Shown piece after piece: positions 8,518-16,211 of a stretch of 64,000 nt of DNA. Under the pieces are notes generated by a model that did not search any database, was not told the origin of the DNA, and saw only the letters and a program-made list of their open reading frames with translations. Origin of the DNA: Flavobacteriia bacterium (GTDB lineage Bacteria > Bacteroidota > Bacteroidia > Flavobacteriales > Weeksellaceae); assembly GCA_015999765.1 (NCBI GenBank), contig JAECQR010000002.1, positions 124,001 through 188,000 on the forward strand, in the 5' to 3' direction. Every line of letters starts with the position of its first letter. Positions within the stretch are counted from its first letter, which is position 1. Position numbers and translations under genes: made by a program.

Positions 8518-8832
8518 ATTCTTGCCTAACAAAAACACATTTTCGCCTCCGTAACTTACATTCTTGCTTCCGAAAGTTCAATTCTTGCTTCCGAAAGTTC
8601 AATTCTTGTCACCGTAGGTAACATTCTTGCCCCCGTAACTAACATTCTTGCTCCCGTAACTAACATTCTTGCTTCCGAAAGTTCAATTCTTGTCACCGTA
8701 GGTAACATTCTTGCCCCCGTAACTAACATTCTTGCATACCAAAACAATATTCTCGTGTATGTAAAGAACATTCTCGCGACCGTAAATAACATTCTCACGA
8801 CCGTAAACAACATTTTCGCGGAGATGAACTTA
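8518..8832. repeat. 21-bp tandem repeat, 15 units
   Basis: Fifteen units of exactly 21 bases in uninterrupted register, nearly all starting ATTCTTG or ATTCTCG. Units 4-6 (8581-8643) are identical to units 8-10 (8665-8727), so there is also an 84-base higher-order repeat. Because 21 is divisible by three, the array is a heptapeptide repeat: the + strand reads NILAPVT, SILASES, SILVTVG and similar, and the - strand is open over 8556-8813 with ARMLVTG-type units. On the + strand a possible start (ATG 8494) is cut off by TAA in the first unit (8527-8529). Best called an intergenic minisatellite; a decayed or phase-variable repeat peptide is an alternative. Confidence 0.9.
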
Positions 8833-8865
8833 TCTTAAATCAATGTTTTCCGACGGACACTAATG

Positions 8866-8873
8866 TACCTTTG
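8866..8873 (+). promoter_or_regulatory. -7 box for the pirin gene
   Basis: TACCTTTG fits the Bacteroidetes -7 consensus TAnnTTTG. It lies 28 bases before the pirin ATG at 8902 and just after the tandem repeat ends. No good TTG -33 box is seen at the usual distance; TTTTCC at 8845-8850 is a weak candidate. Confidence 0.6.
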
Positions 8874-8901
8874 TACTATTAAATCATTAAAAAATTATAA
8901 G

Positions 8902-9615
8902 ATGAAAACAGTATATCATAAAGCAGACAGCAGAGGTTTCGCAGATCATGGATGGTTAAAATCCTATCACACCTTCAGTTTCGCCAATTACTATAATCCG
9001 GAAAGAATGAATTTCGGGGTTTTAAGAGTTTTGAATGACGACCAGGTAGCTTCCGGAATGGGTTTCGGAACGCATCCTCACCGCGATATGGAAATTATTT
9101 CTATTCCGCTGGAAGGCGATCTGGAGCATAAAGATTCCATGGGAACTACTGCAGTAATCAGAAATGGTGAAATTCAGGTCATGAGTGCCGGAACCGGAGT
9201 TCAGCACAGCGAATACAATAAAAATAAAGACGGGCTTGTAAAATTTTTACAGATTTGGGTCATTCCGAATAAATTGAATGTTACGCCGCGTTACGACCAG
9301 ATCAGCATTAAAGAAAACGAAAAAATCAACGATTTTCAGCAGATCCTTTCACCAACTCCTGATGACGAAGGGGTTTGGATTCATCAGAACGCCTGGTTTA
9401 ATCTGGCAAAATTTGAAAAAGGCAACGCCAAAGAATACAGAATTCACGACGCCAAAAACGGAGTTTATGTTTTTGTTTTAAAGGGTTCAGCAAAAATTGG
9501 CGACCAGACTCTCGGAAACAGAGACGGTTTTGGAATTTGGGAAACTGAAAGTTTTACACTCGAAGCACTCGGGGATTCTGAAGTTTTACTGATGGAAGTT
9601 CCCATGCAATTATAA
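8902..9615 (+). CDS. Pirin-family cupin protein
   Basis: 237 residues from the ATG at 8902 (MKTVYHKADSRGFADHGWLKS); the in-frame ATG at 8863 overlaps the -7 box and is rejected. The N-terminal cupin has the pirin hallmarks: HTFSFANYYNPERMNFGVLRVLNDD, then GMGFGTHPHRDMEIISIPLEG with the metal-binding histidines, and GTGVQHSEYN. The second half is a degenerate cupin. Pirins of the YhhW type bind Fe or another metal, and some have quercetin 2,3-dioxygenase activity; the physiological role in flavobacteria is not known. It is followed after 40 bases by an FMN reductase gene, with which it may be co-transcribed, giving a small redox-related unit. Confidence 0.92.
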   Translation: MKTVYHKADSRGFADHGWLKSYHTFSFANYYNPERMNFGVLRVLNDDQVASGMGFGTHPHRDMEIISIPLEGDLEHKDSMGTTAVIRNGEIQVMSAGTGVQHSEYNKNKDGLVKFLQIWVIPNKLNVTPRYDQISIKENEKINDFQQILSPTPDDEGVWIHQNAWFNLAKFEKGNAKEYRIHDAKNGVYVFVLKGSAKIGDQTLGNRDGFGIWETESFTLEALGDSEVLLMEVPMQL

Positions 9616-9655
9616 TTAAATGCATTAAATTTGAATGACAAATTAAATTCAAACT

Positions 9656-10192
9656 ATGAAAATATTAGCTTTTGCAGGAAGTAATTCAACTGTTTCGATC
9701 AATAAAAAACTGGTAACTTTTGCATCAACATTTTTTCGGGATGATGAAGTTGAAATCCTTGATCTCAATGATTTTGAAATCCCCATCTACAAACGCGAAA
9801 CTGAACTTGCCGGCGGTACTCCACAAAAAGCGATCGATTTTGCTGCTAAAATTGATGAGTGTGACCTCATCCTTTTATCAACTCCGGAAAACAACGGAAA
9901 TTTCCCCGCGGTTTTTAAAAATCTCATGGACTGGATTTCAAGAATCAAAGGCAGAAAGATTTTTGGCGGAAAACCGATGTTTCTGATGGCAACTTCCGAT
10001 GGTGCCCGCGGCGGCGCAAGTGTGCTGGAAATCGCTGAGAAACGTTTTCCTTTTGATGGCGCTGAAGTCCTCGAGATTTTTTCGCTTCCAAAGTTCAGCG
10101 AATATTTTCATGCTGAAAAAGGAATTGTTAATGAAGAAAAACTTCAGGAACTTAAAGAAAAAGTTCAGAAAGTAAAGCTGAAATTCTCCTGA
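9656..10192 (+). CDS. NADPH-dependent FMN reductase family protein
   Basis: 178 residues with a flavodoxin-like fold: the first strand and phosphate-binding loop KILAFAGSNSTVSINKKL, then DLILLSTPENNGNFPAVFKNLMDWISR, which is the conserved FMN-contacting and dimer region of the NADPH-dependent FMN reductase/azoreductase family, and FLMATSDGARGGASVLE. Cytoplasmic; no signal peptide. The enzyme would reduce FMN, quinones or azo compounds with NAD(P)H. It follows the pirin gene after 40 bases and ends before a bidirectional terminator. A possible own -7 box (TAAATTTG) lies near 9626-9633. Confidence 0.9.
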   Translation: MKILAFAGSNSTVSINKKLVTFASTFFRDDEVEILDLNDFEIPIYKRETELAGGTPQKAIDFAAKIDECDLILLSTPENNGNFPAVFKNLMDWISRIKGRKIFGGKPMFLMATSDGARGGASVLEIAEKRFPFDGAEVLEIFSLPKFSEYFHAEKGIVNEEKLQELKEKVQKVKLKFS

Positions 10193-10210
10193 AAAATAAG
10201 TTAAAAATAA

Positions 10211-10243
10211 AAAGAGCGGGCCAACGTGTCCGCTCTTTTTTAT
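10211..10243. terminator. Bidirectional terminator between convergent genes
   Basis: AAAGAGCGG and CCGCTCTTT are perfect complements around a ten-base loop, with A-rich sequence on the left and TTTTTTATTT on the right. It serves the FMN reductase (+) and the DUF808 gene (-). Confidence 0.85.
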
Positions 10244-10261
10244 TTCAAATTTTAAGTTCTG

Positions 10262-11170
10262 TTATTTTTTAATCATCGAAAAAGCCTTACTTCCCAGTTT
10301 AAAAACCGGAATCGCAACGATACCGCCAATAATTCCCGCCAAAGTTTCCCGTACAATAGAATTCAGATTCGGCAGAAAATGATGGTGCAGCCACTCAATA
10401 TTGTGCACGAAAATCCCGCCGGCAACCAAAATTAAAGCAATGGTACCTACAACACCCAAGCCTTTGATCACCCACGGCAAAGCATTTACCAGAAAATTTC
10501 CCAGCGTAACCAGAAAACCTTTTTCCGTCTTTGATTTTTTAATGAGTTTGTAGCCCGCATCGTCCATCCGAACAATTAAGGCAACAATTCCGTACACGCC
10601 CACTGTAGCAATAATTGCTACGATTGAAACCGTTACAATTTCTACAAGCAGTGGATTGAACTGCGATTTTAATGCTTCGTAACCTGCTTTGGCCGAAGCA
10701 AGCGCAATAATTACAATTTCGAGGGAAAGGATAAAATCTGTGGTAACAGCTGACTTTATTTTGGATTTTTCAAGATCTGCGCCGTTTTCTGTCGTTGTAT
10801 TAGCCTCATCGATTACTTCGTGCCCTTTTTTACTTGGGTGAAATAAATATTCAATAATTTTTTCAATTCCTTCATAAGCTAGATAAAATCCGCCAAAAAT
10901 CAGAATGATGGTAATGGCCGGCTCATACAGCCATTGCAGCAAAAACACTGCAGGAACAATAATGAGTTTATTCACAAAAGAACCCTTCATGATTTTCATC
11001 AAAACCGGAACTTCGCGCGATTCAAGAAAACCGGTTGCCTTCTCTGCATTTACGGCAAGATCATCTCCCAAAATCCCCGCCGTTTTCTGAGTTGCCAATT
11101 TTGCAGTTACTGCTACATCATCCATCAAAGCTGCAATATCATCCAGAATCGCAAAAAAACCTGAAGCCAT
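10262..11170 (-). CDS. DUF808 (YedI-like) inner-membrane protein
   Basis: 302 residues. The start MASGFFAILDDIAALMDDVAVTAKLATQKTAGILGDDLAVNA is the strongly conserved DUF808 opening, and the KSAVTTDFILSLEIVIIAL segment is also characteristic. About six to seven hydrophobic stretches follow (for example VPAVFLLQWLYEPAITIILIFGGFYLAY and VVGTIALILVAGGIFV), so it is an integral membrane protein. No biochemical function is established for the family. It has its own divergent promoter at 11192-11220. Alone on its strand. Confidence 0.93.
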   Translation of the reverse strand: MASGFFAILDDIAALMDDVAVTAKLATQKTAGILGDDLAVNAEKATGFLESREVPVLMKIMKGSFVNKLIIVPAVFLLQWLYEPAITIILIFGGFYLAYEGIEKIIEYLFHPSKKGHEVIDEANTTTENGADLEKSKIKSAVTTDFILSLEIVIIALASAKAGYEALKSQFNPLLVEIVTVSIVAIIATVGVYGIVALIVRMDDAGYKLIKKSKTEKGFLVTLGNFLVNALPWVIKGLGVVGTIALILVAGGIFVHNIEWLHHHFLPNLNSIVRETLAGIIGGIVAIPVFKLGSKAFSMIKK

Positions 11171-11191
11171 AGTTTATAATTTTAATTGAAA

Positions 11192-11220
11192 CAAAAGTAA
11201 GTAATTGGATCAATATACAA
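11192..11220 (-). promoter_or_regulatory. Promoter of the DUF808 gene
   Basis: On the minus strand TTG (11218-11220), 18 bases, TACTTTTG (11192-11199): a good match to the Bacteroidetes -33/-7 consensus, 22 bases before the ATG. Confidence 0.75.
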
Positions 11221-11283
11221 TGTTTCGATGTGTGCTAAACCAGGATTTTTTTCTTATGATTTTCTAAATTCATTTTAAAATCT

Positions 11284-11426
11284 TATTTTCGCAGAACAAA
11301 ATTTTTAAAGTTGAAACCGCAAAGATTACATTCCCCAAAAGAAAAATTCCAAAATTTTGGAAGTGGAATCTTCGCCGAAATAAAATAATAGTGAGCCGAC
11401 GTCTGAATGACTGTCGGCTTTTTTTA
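11284..11426 (+). promoter_or_regulatory. Structured leader with terminator-like hairpin upstream of purM
   Basis: A weak -7 box TATTTTCG lies at 11284-11291. An interrupted stem follows: AAGATT (11322-11327) with AATCTT (11367-11372), and CCAAAA (11335-11340) with TTTTGG (11355-11360). Next comes AGCCGAC (11394-11400) with GTCGGCT (11413-11419) and then a run of T, a canonical intrinsic terminator shape. There is no + strand gene upstream that this could terminate, because the DUF808 gene points the other way. It is therefore either an attenuator of purM or the end of a small RNA. It ends 36 bases before the purM ATG. Confidence 0.6.
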
Positions 11427-11462
11427 TCACTTAATTCCAAACCGCAAATAGTAAATAAAATC

Positions 11463-12452
11463 ATGAGCAATACGTATAAATCCGCCGGTGTCGACAAAGA
11501 AGAAGGCTACAAAACCGTTGATAAAATTAAGAATGCGGTTGCTGAAACCCATAACAAAAATGTACTGAACAACCTTGGAAGTTTCGGTGCGTTTTACCAA
11601 ATTGCAGGTTACAAAAATCCTGTGTTGGTAAGCGGTACGGATGGCGTTGGTACCAAACTGAAGGTTGCCCTGGATTCTAAAAAATATGATTCCATTGGGG
11701 TTGATTGTTTTGCAATGTGTGCGAACGATATTTTGTGTCATGGAGCAAAACCGCTTTTCTTCCTTGATTATTTAGCTTGCGGAAAACTTGATTCCGAAAT
11801 TGCTGCGGAAATTGTGATGGGGATGGTAAATGCCTGCAAAGACAACGATTGTGCACTTATCGGCGGTGAAACAGCAGAGATGCCGGGAATGTACAAACCT
11901 GGCGATTACGATGTGGCAGGATTCTGTGTCGGTATTGTGGAGAAAGATGAAATCATCGACGGGTCGAAAATTAAAGCCGGACATAAAATTATCGCATTGC
12001 CAAGTTCAGGATTTCACAGCAACGGATTTTCGCTGGTAAGAAAAATCTTCCCTGATTTTAATGAAGAATTTGAAGGTAAACCACTTTACGAAACACTTCT
12101 TGAACCTACCAGACTTTATTATAAGCCAATTCACAGATTACTGGAAGAAATTGAAGTTTCCGGAATCGCACACATCACAGGCGGAGGTCTTATAGAGAAC
12201 GTTCCGCGAATTCTGGGTGAAGGATTATGTGCAGATATTGATACTTCTAAAATTAAAGTTCCAACCGTGATGTCGGAACTTGAGAAAAGAGGCAATATTG
12301 ATCGAATGGAAATGTTCGGAACTTTCAATATGGGAGTTGGAATGGTGATTGTGGTTGACGCAAAACACGCAGAAAAAGTTTTGGATCTTCTCGATGACGC
12401 CTACGAAATTGGTGAAATCACCGAAGGTACGGAGAAAATTATTTTGAATTAA
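11463..12452 (+). CDS. purM: Phosphoribosylformylglycinamidine cyclo-ligase (AIR synthetase)
   Basis: 329 residues from the ATG at 11463 (MSNTYKSAGVDKEEGYKTVDKIK); the longer frame back to 11391 runs through the leader hairpin and is rejected. Recognisable PurM features: YKSAGVD at the N-terminus, LVSGTDGVGTKLKVA, GVDCFAMCANDILCHGAKPLFFLDY, GGETAEMPGMY and HITGGGLIENVPRIL. The enzyme closes formylglycinamidine ribonucleotide to aminoimidazole ribonucleotide using ATP, step five of purine synthesis, in the cytoplasm. First gene of purM-purN-purH; purN begins 16 bases after its stop. Confidence 0.97.
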   Translation: MSNTYKSAGVDKEEGYKTVDKIKNAVAETHNKNVLNNLGSFGAFYQIAGYKNPVLVSGTDGVGTKLKVALDSKKYDSIGVDCFAMCANDILCHGAKPLFFLDYLACGKLDSEIAAEIVMGMVNACKDNDCALIGGETAEMPGMYKPGDYDVAGFCVGIVEKDEIIDGSKIKAGHKIIALPSSGFHSNGFSLVRKIFPDFNEEFEGKPLYETLLEPTRLYYKPIHRLLEEIEVSGIAHITGGGLIENVPRILGEGLCADIDTSKIKVPTVMSELEKRGNIDRMEMFGTFNMGVGMVIVVDAKHAEKVLDLLDDAYEIGEITEGTEKIILN

Positions 12453-12468
12453 TAGCTGCAGAATTTCC

Positions 12469-13035
12469 ATGAAAAGTATGGTTGTTTTGGTTTCAGGAGG
12501 CGGAACAAATCTGCAGAGAATTATAGACTGCATTGGAACCGGAGAAATTCCAAATGCTGAAATTTCGTTAGTGGTTGGAGACCGGGAATGTTTCGGATTG
12601 CAGCGCGCAGAAAAGCATGGAATTAAGAATATTATCATAAAACGGGGAAAAGATTTCTCTGAAAAGCTGGCCGATGTTCTTCCCGAAAACACCGATCTCA
12701 TTGTTCTGGCAGGATTTTTATCGATTTTAAATAAAGAGTTCTGCGAGCGTTTTCCCGGAAAAATCATCAATATCCATCCGGCTTTACTTCCGAAATTCGG
12801 CGGCAAAGGAATGTGGGGACATCATGTTCATGAAGCGGTTTTAAACACGGGAGAAAAAGAAAGCGGAGCAACGGTTCACTATGTGACATCAGGAATTGAT
12901 GAAGGGAAAATAATTCTGCAGAAATCCTTTGAAATTTCGCCCGGTGAAACAGTAGAAAGTTTGGCGGAAAAAGTCCATGAAGTCGAATACAGCATTTTCC
13001 CTGAAGCCATCAATATGGTTTTAAAGGATTATTGA
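12469..13035 (+). CDS. purN: Phosphoribosylglycinamide formyltransferase
   Basis: 188 residues, the usual size. The start MVVLVSGGGTNLQRIIDCI is the phosphate-binding glycine-rich turn of GAR transformylase. The catalytic region LAGFLSILNKEFCERFPGKIINIHPALLPKFGGKGMWGHHVHEAVL carries the conserved Asn-Ile-His and Pro, and ESGATVHYVTSGIDEGKII carries the catalytic aspartate. It transfers a formyl group from 10-formyltetrahydrofolate to GAR, step three of purine synthesis. Sits 16 bases after purM and 40 before purH, so almost surely in the same transcript. Confidence 0.97.
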   Translation: MKSMVVLVSGGGTNLQRIIDCIGTGEIPNAEISLVVGDRECFGLQRAEKHGIKNIIIKRGKDFSEKLADVLPENTDLIVLAGFLSILNKEFCERFPGKIINIHPALLPKFGGKGMWGHHVHEAVLNTGEKESGATVHYVTSGIDEGKIILQKSFEISPGETVESLAEKVHEVEYSIFPEAINMVLKDY

Positions 13036-13075
13036 AGGTAAATAACAGATCTAATAAAAAGTAAAAAGAAAGAAA

Positions 13076-14593
13076 ATGTCAAAAAAAAGAGCACTGATCT
13101 CTGTTTCCGATAAATCCGGACTCACCGATTTTGCAAAGTTTTTAGAAGAGAAAAACTATGAACTGATTTCCACAGGCGGAACGTTCAAACATCTTAAGGA
13201 TGCGGGTTTGCACCCAATTCAGATTGATGAGGTTACAGAATTCCCGGAAATGTTGGATGGAAGAGTAAAAACCCTTCACCCAAAAGTTCACGGCGGTCTT
13301 CTTGCGGTTCGAAATAGTGAAGAGCACATGAAAACCGTTCAGGAACACGGGATTGACCTAATCGATATGGTAATTGTCAATCTTTACCCTTTTTTCGAAA
13401 ATGCCAACGCTGATATTTCGTTGAATGAAAAAGTAGAATTTATCGATATTGGGGGGCCTTCCATGCTGAGATCCGGAGCTAAGAATTTCAATTCGGTTAC
13501 CGTGATAACTGATGTTGAAGATTATGCAAAAGTTCAGCAGGAAATTGCCGAATACGGTGCCCCGACTTTAGAAACCCGTAAAAAACTTGCCGGAAAAGTT
13601 TTCAATCTTACGTCTGCATACGACGGCGCAATTTCGAAAATGCTGCTGGATGAAGATTATCCGCAATATCTCAATGCTTCCTATAAAAAGGTTTCAGACC
13701 TGAGATATGGTGAAAACCCGCACCAGTCTGCAGCGTATTATGCCTCGACAACCGAGAACGGCGCAATGAAAGATTTTGAAATTCTTGGCGGCAAAGAACT
13801 TTCCTTCAATAACCTTCGCGATATGGATTTATGCTGGAAGGTGGTAAATGAATTCAAAGACGAAATGGCATGTTGTGCCGTAAAGCATTCTACACCGTGC
13901 GGCGTTGCAGTGGGAAATTCAGCACTCGAAACGTATACAAAAACATTCGAATGTGATCCTGTTTCCATCTTTGGCGGTATTATCGGGATGAATTTCAAAG
14001 TAGATGCTGCAACCGCAGAGGAACTGAATAAAACTTTCCTTGAAATCGTAATGGCTCAGGATTTTGATGACGATGCGCTCGAAATCTTAAAAAGGAAAAA
14101 AAATCTCAGAATTATTAAAATTAAAAATCCGGTTTCCGACCGACAAACCTGGGTGAAAATTGATGGAGGAATTCTGGTTCAGGATAACGATAATCAGTTT
14201 TCTGAAAATATAGAAACCGTAACCGTTTTTAAACCTTCAGCAGAACAGGAAAAAGCACTTTTATTTGCACAGCGCGTGGTAAAATACGTTAAATCAAATG
14301 CGATTGTGGTTTCCAATGGATTTCAGGCATTGGGAATTGGCGGCGGACAGGTAAACAGAATCTGGGCTACGCAACATGCAGTAGAAAGAGCAAAGGAAAA
14401 ATTCTCCGGTGATCTGGTTTTAGCTTCTGATGCGTTTTTTCCGTTTAGAGATGTAGTAGATTTCTGCGCTAAAGAAGGAATCAAAGCCATCATCCAGCCA
14501 GGCGGCAGTATGAGGGATGAAGAAAGCATTGAAGCAGCGAATGAGCATGGAATTCCGATGATGTTTACAGGAATGCGCCACTTTTTGCATTAA
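13076..14593 (+). CDS. purH: Bifunctional AICAR transformylase/IMP cyclohydrolase
   Basis: 505 residues, typical length. The N-terminal cyclohydrolase (MGS-like) domain covers about 1-190: [46 protein letters not shown] and [14 protein letters not shown]. The C-terminal transformylase domain contains [15 protein letters not shown], the catalytic [11 protein letters not shown], and [20 protein letters not shown] near the end. It performs the last two steps to IMP. Third gene of the purM-N-H run. A gap of 134 bases with a clear promoter separates it from purD. Confidence 0.98.
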   Translation: MSKKRALISVSDKSGLTDFAKFLEEKNYELISTGGTFKHLKDAGLHPIQIDEVTEFPEMLDGRVKTLHPKVHGGLLAVRNSEEHMKTVQEHGIDLIDMVIVNLYPFFENANADISLNEKVEFIDIGGPSMLRSGAKNFNSVTVITDVEDYAKVQQEIAEYGAPTLETRKKLAGKVFNLTSAYDGAISKMLLDEDYPQYLNASYKKVSDLRYGENPHQSAAYYASTTENGAMKDFEILGGKELSFNNLRDMDLCWKVVNEFKDEMACCAVKHSTPCGVAVGNSALETYTKTFECDPVSIFGGIIGMNFKVDAATAEELNKTFLEIVMAQDFDDDALEILKRKKNLRIIKIKNPVSDRQTWVKIDGGILVQDNDNQFSENIETVTVFKPSAEQEKALLFAQRVVKYVKSNAIVVSNGFQALGIGGGQVNRIWATQHAVERAKEKFSGDLVLASDAFFPFRDVVDFCAKEGIKAIIQPGGSMRDEESIEAANEHGIPMMFTGMRHFLH

Positions 14594-14671
14594 GCAATTC
14601 CAGGTCCATCTTAGTTGCTGAATTGGGATACGGATTTAACTGTTAATTAAGAAACTTTTCTCGCTGCACAT

Positions 14672-14701
14672 TTGAAATTCATCATCAAATTAGTAATTTT
14701 G
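14672..14701 (+). promoter_or_regulatory. Promoter of purD
   Basis: TTG (14672-14674), 19 bases, TAATTTTG (14694-14701): a near-ideal Bacteroidetes promoter 26 bases before the purD ATG. It shows purD can be transcribed separately from purMNH. Confidence 0.8.
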
Positions 14702-14727
14702 AGAATACAAACATTAAATAAACTTTT

Positions 14728-15966
14728 ATGAAAATATTAATCGTAGGAAATGGAGCCCGTGAATCTGCGCTCGCTCTAAAGCTGAAAGACGACAGCAGAA
14801 TCTCTAAACTGTACTTTGCAAAAGGCACTGTAACGACAGGCCAGTTGGGCCAGAATGTGTATGAAGACAGTGTGGAAGGATTAAGGGATTTTGCAATCAA
14901 AGAGAGAATTGATCTTACGGTTGTTGGTCCGGAGGCTCCTTTGGTAGAAGGAATTGTCGATGAATTTAAGAAACATGACCTGAAAATCTTTGGCCCCGGT
15001 AAAAGAGCTGCAGAACTGGAAGGAAGTAAAGCTTTTTCTAAAAAATTCATGCAGACCAATAACATTAAAACTGCCAAAGCAGTTGTTTTTGATGCTTATC
15101 ACGATGCAGTTGAATATGTGAGAAACCAGAAATTCCCTATCGTTATTAAAGCAAGTGGACTTGCAGGCGGAAAAGGTGTTGTGATTGCCGAGAATCTTGC
15201 AGAAGCAGAATCTACCATTCATAAATTTATGATTGACAGAGTTTACGGGGACGCCGGAATTCAGTTGGTGATCGAAGAGTATCTGAAAGGTTTTGAAGCA
15301 TCAATCATTGCATTTTCAAACGGTACAAAATTATTCCCTTGTATTCCGGTAAAGGATTACAAAAAAGCCGGAAATGGCGACACAGGTCCAAACACCGGAG
15401 GAATGGGAAGTGTAGCACCTAGCCCTGAATTTACTGCAGAACATTATAATGATTTCGAAAAAAATATCCTTGAGCCTACTTTGGCGGGTTTCAGTGCAGC
15501 AAATATTCATTTCAAAGGATTTATTTTCTTTGGATTGATGGTGACTGCGGACGGGACTTTCCTTCTGGAATATAACATGAGAATGGGCGATCCTGAAACA
15601 CAGGTGATTCTGCCACTCATGGAAAATAAACTTTTCGATGTGATTAATGACTGTCTCGAAGGAAAAGATATTGAACTGAAATTCAAAGACGAGAAAGCGG
15701 TTTGCCTCGTGATGTGCTCCGGCGGTTATCCACGTAAAATCGAAACCGGTTTTGAGATCAGAAATCTGGATAAAGTTAAAAACAGTCAGGTTCTTTTCGC
15801 CGGCGCTAAAAAGACAGGCGACAGAATTATTACTGCTGGCGGGCGGGTGTTAAGTTTGGTGGCTACAGCCGACACTTATGACCACGCAAGAAAGCTGGTT
15901 TACGAAGATGCCAAAACCATCAGTTTCGATTACGAAACTTACAGAGACGATATCGGTAAATTTTAA
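14728..15966 (+). CDS. purD: Phosphoribosylamine-glycine ligase (GAR synthetase)
   Basis: 412 residues. The ATP-grasp fold is visible: KILIVGNGARESALALKL at the N-terminus, DLTVVGPEAPLVEGIVDEF, FGPGKRAAELEGSKAFSKKFM, IVIKASGLAGGKGVVIAEN (ATP loop), NTGGMGSVAPSPEF and LEYNMRMGDPETQVILPL (Mg-binding residues). It joins glycine to phosphoribosylamine with ATP, step two of purine synthesis. It has its own promoter and is closed by a terminator, followed by the second copy of the dispersed hairpin element. guaA comes next. Confidence 0.97.
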   Translation: MKILIVGNGARESALALKLKDDSRISKLYFAKGTVTTGQLGQNVYEDSVEGLRDFAIKERIDLTVVGPEAPLVEGIVDEFKKHDLKIFGPGKRAAELEGSKAFSKKFMQTNNIKTAKAVVFDAYHDAVEYVRNQKFPIVIKASGLAGGKGVVIAENLAEAESTIHKFMIDRVYGDAGIQLVIEEYLKGFEASIIAFSNGTKLFPCIPVKDYKKAGNGDTGPNTGGMGSVAPSPEFTAEHYNDFEKNILEPTLAGFSAANIHFKGFIFFGLMVTADGTFLLEYNMRMGDPETQVILPLMENKLFDVINDCLEGKDIELKFKDEKAVCLVMCSGGYPRKIETGFEIRNLDKVKNSQVLFAGAKKTGDRIITAGGRVLSLVATADTYDHARKLVYEDAKTISFDYETYRDDIGKF

Positions 15967-15974
15967 TATAAAAG

Positions 15975-16000
15975 AGCGTGAATAATCACGCTTTTTTTTT
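15975..16000 (+). terminator. Terminator after purD
   Basis: AGCGTGA and TCACGCT around the loop ATAA, then nine T. Short, perfect intrinsic terminator. Confidence 0.9.
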
Positions 16001-16016
16001 AGTTGGGTTGCTCTTT

Positions 16017-16113
16017 GGAGCTGTTTCCCGCTTTCCGTTACAATCTTTTATTTGGTTGCGGCGGCTCCGCCGCCGCAACCAAATAAAAGGATTTACTCTG
16101 CAATCGGGGCTAG
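16017..16113. repeat. Dispersed hairpin element, copy 2
   Basis: Same ends as the element at 4334-4424: GGAGCT.TTTCCC.CT.TCCG.T, ATCTTTT on the left; AAAAGGAT and ATCGGGGCTAG on the right. The centre (about 16047-16086) is a perfect inverted repeat of 20 bases per arm with loop TCC, rich in GCGGC. It shares no sequence with the centre of copy 1. It follows the purD terminator by 17 bases, so it is not needed as a terminator there. Confidence 0.78.
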
Positions 16114-16211
16114 TGGAGACCCGGCAAAAAAGACAATAAATTCATTTACAAAACGTTCTTTTCCTTATAATTTAAAGAACAGTCATTAAAAAATAAAAAG
16201 TAAAATCATAC

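Noticed and set aside
8556-8813. Minus-strand ORF of 85 residues made of ARMLVTG-like heptads
   Set aside because: It lies wholly within the 21-bp repeat and is open only because the repeat length is a multiple of three; no start signal or promoter on that strand.
8518-8832. CRISPR array
   Set aside because: Units are contiguous without unique spacers and there are no cas genes in the window.
11391-11462. N-terminal extension of purM
   Set aside because: It would translate the terminator-like hairpin and has no PurM similarity; the ATG at 11463 begins the conserved sequence.
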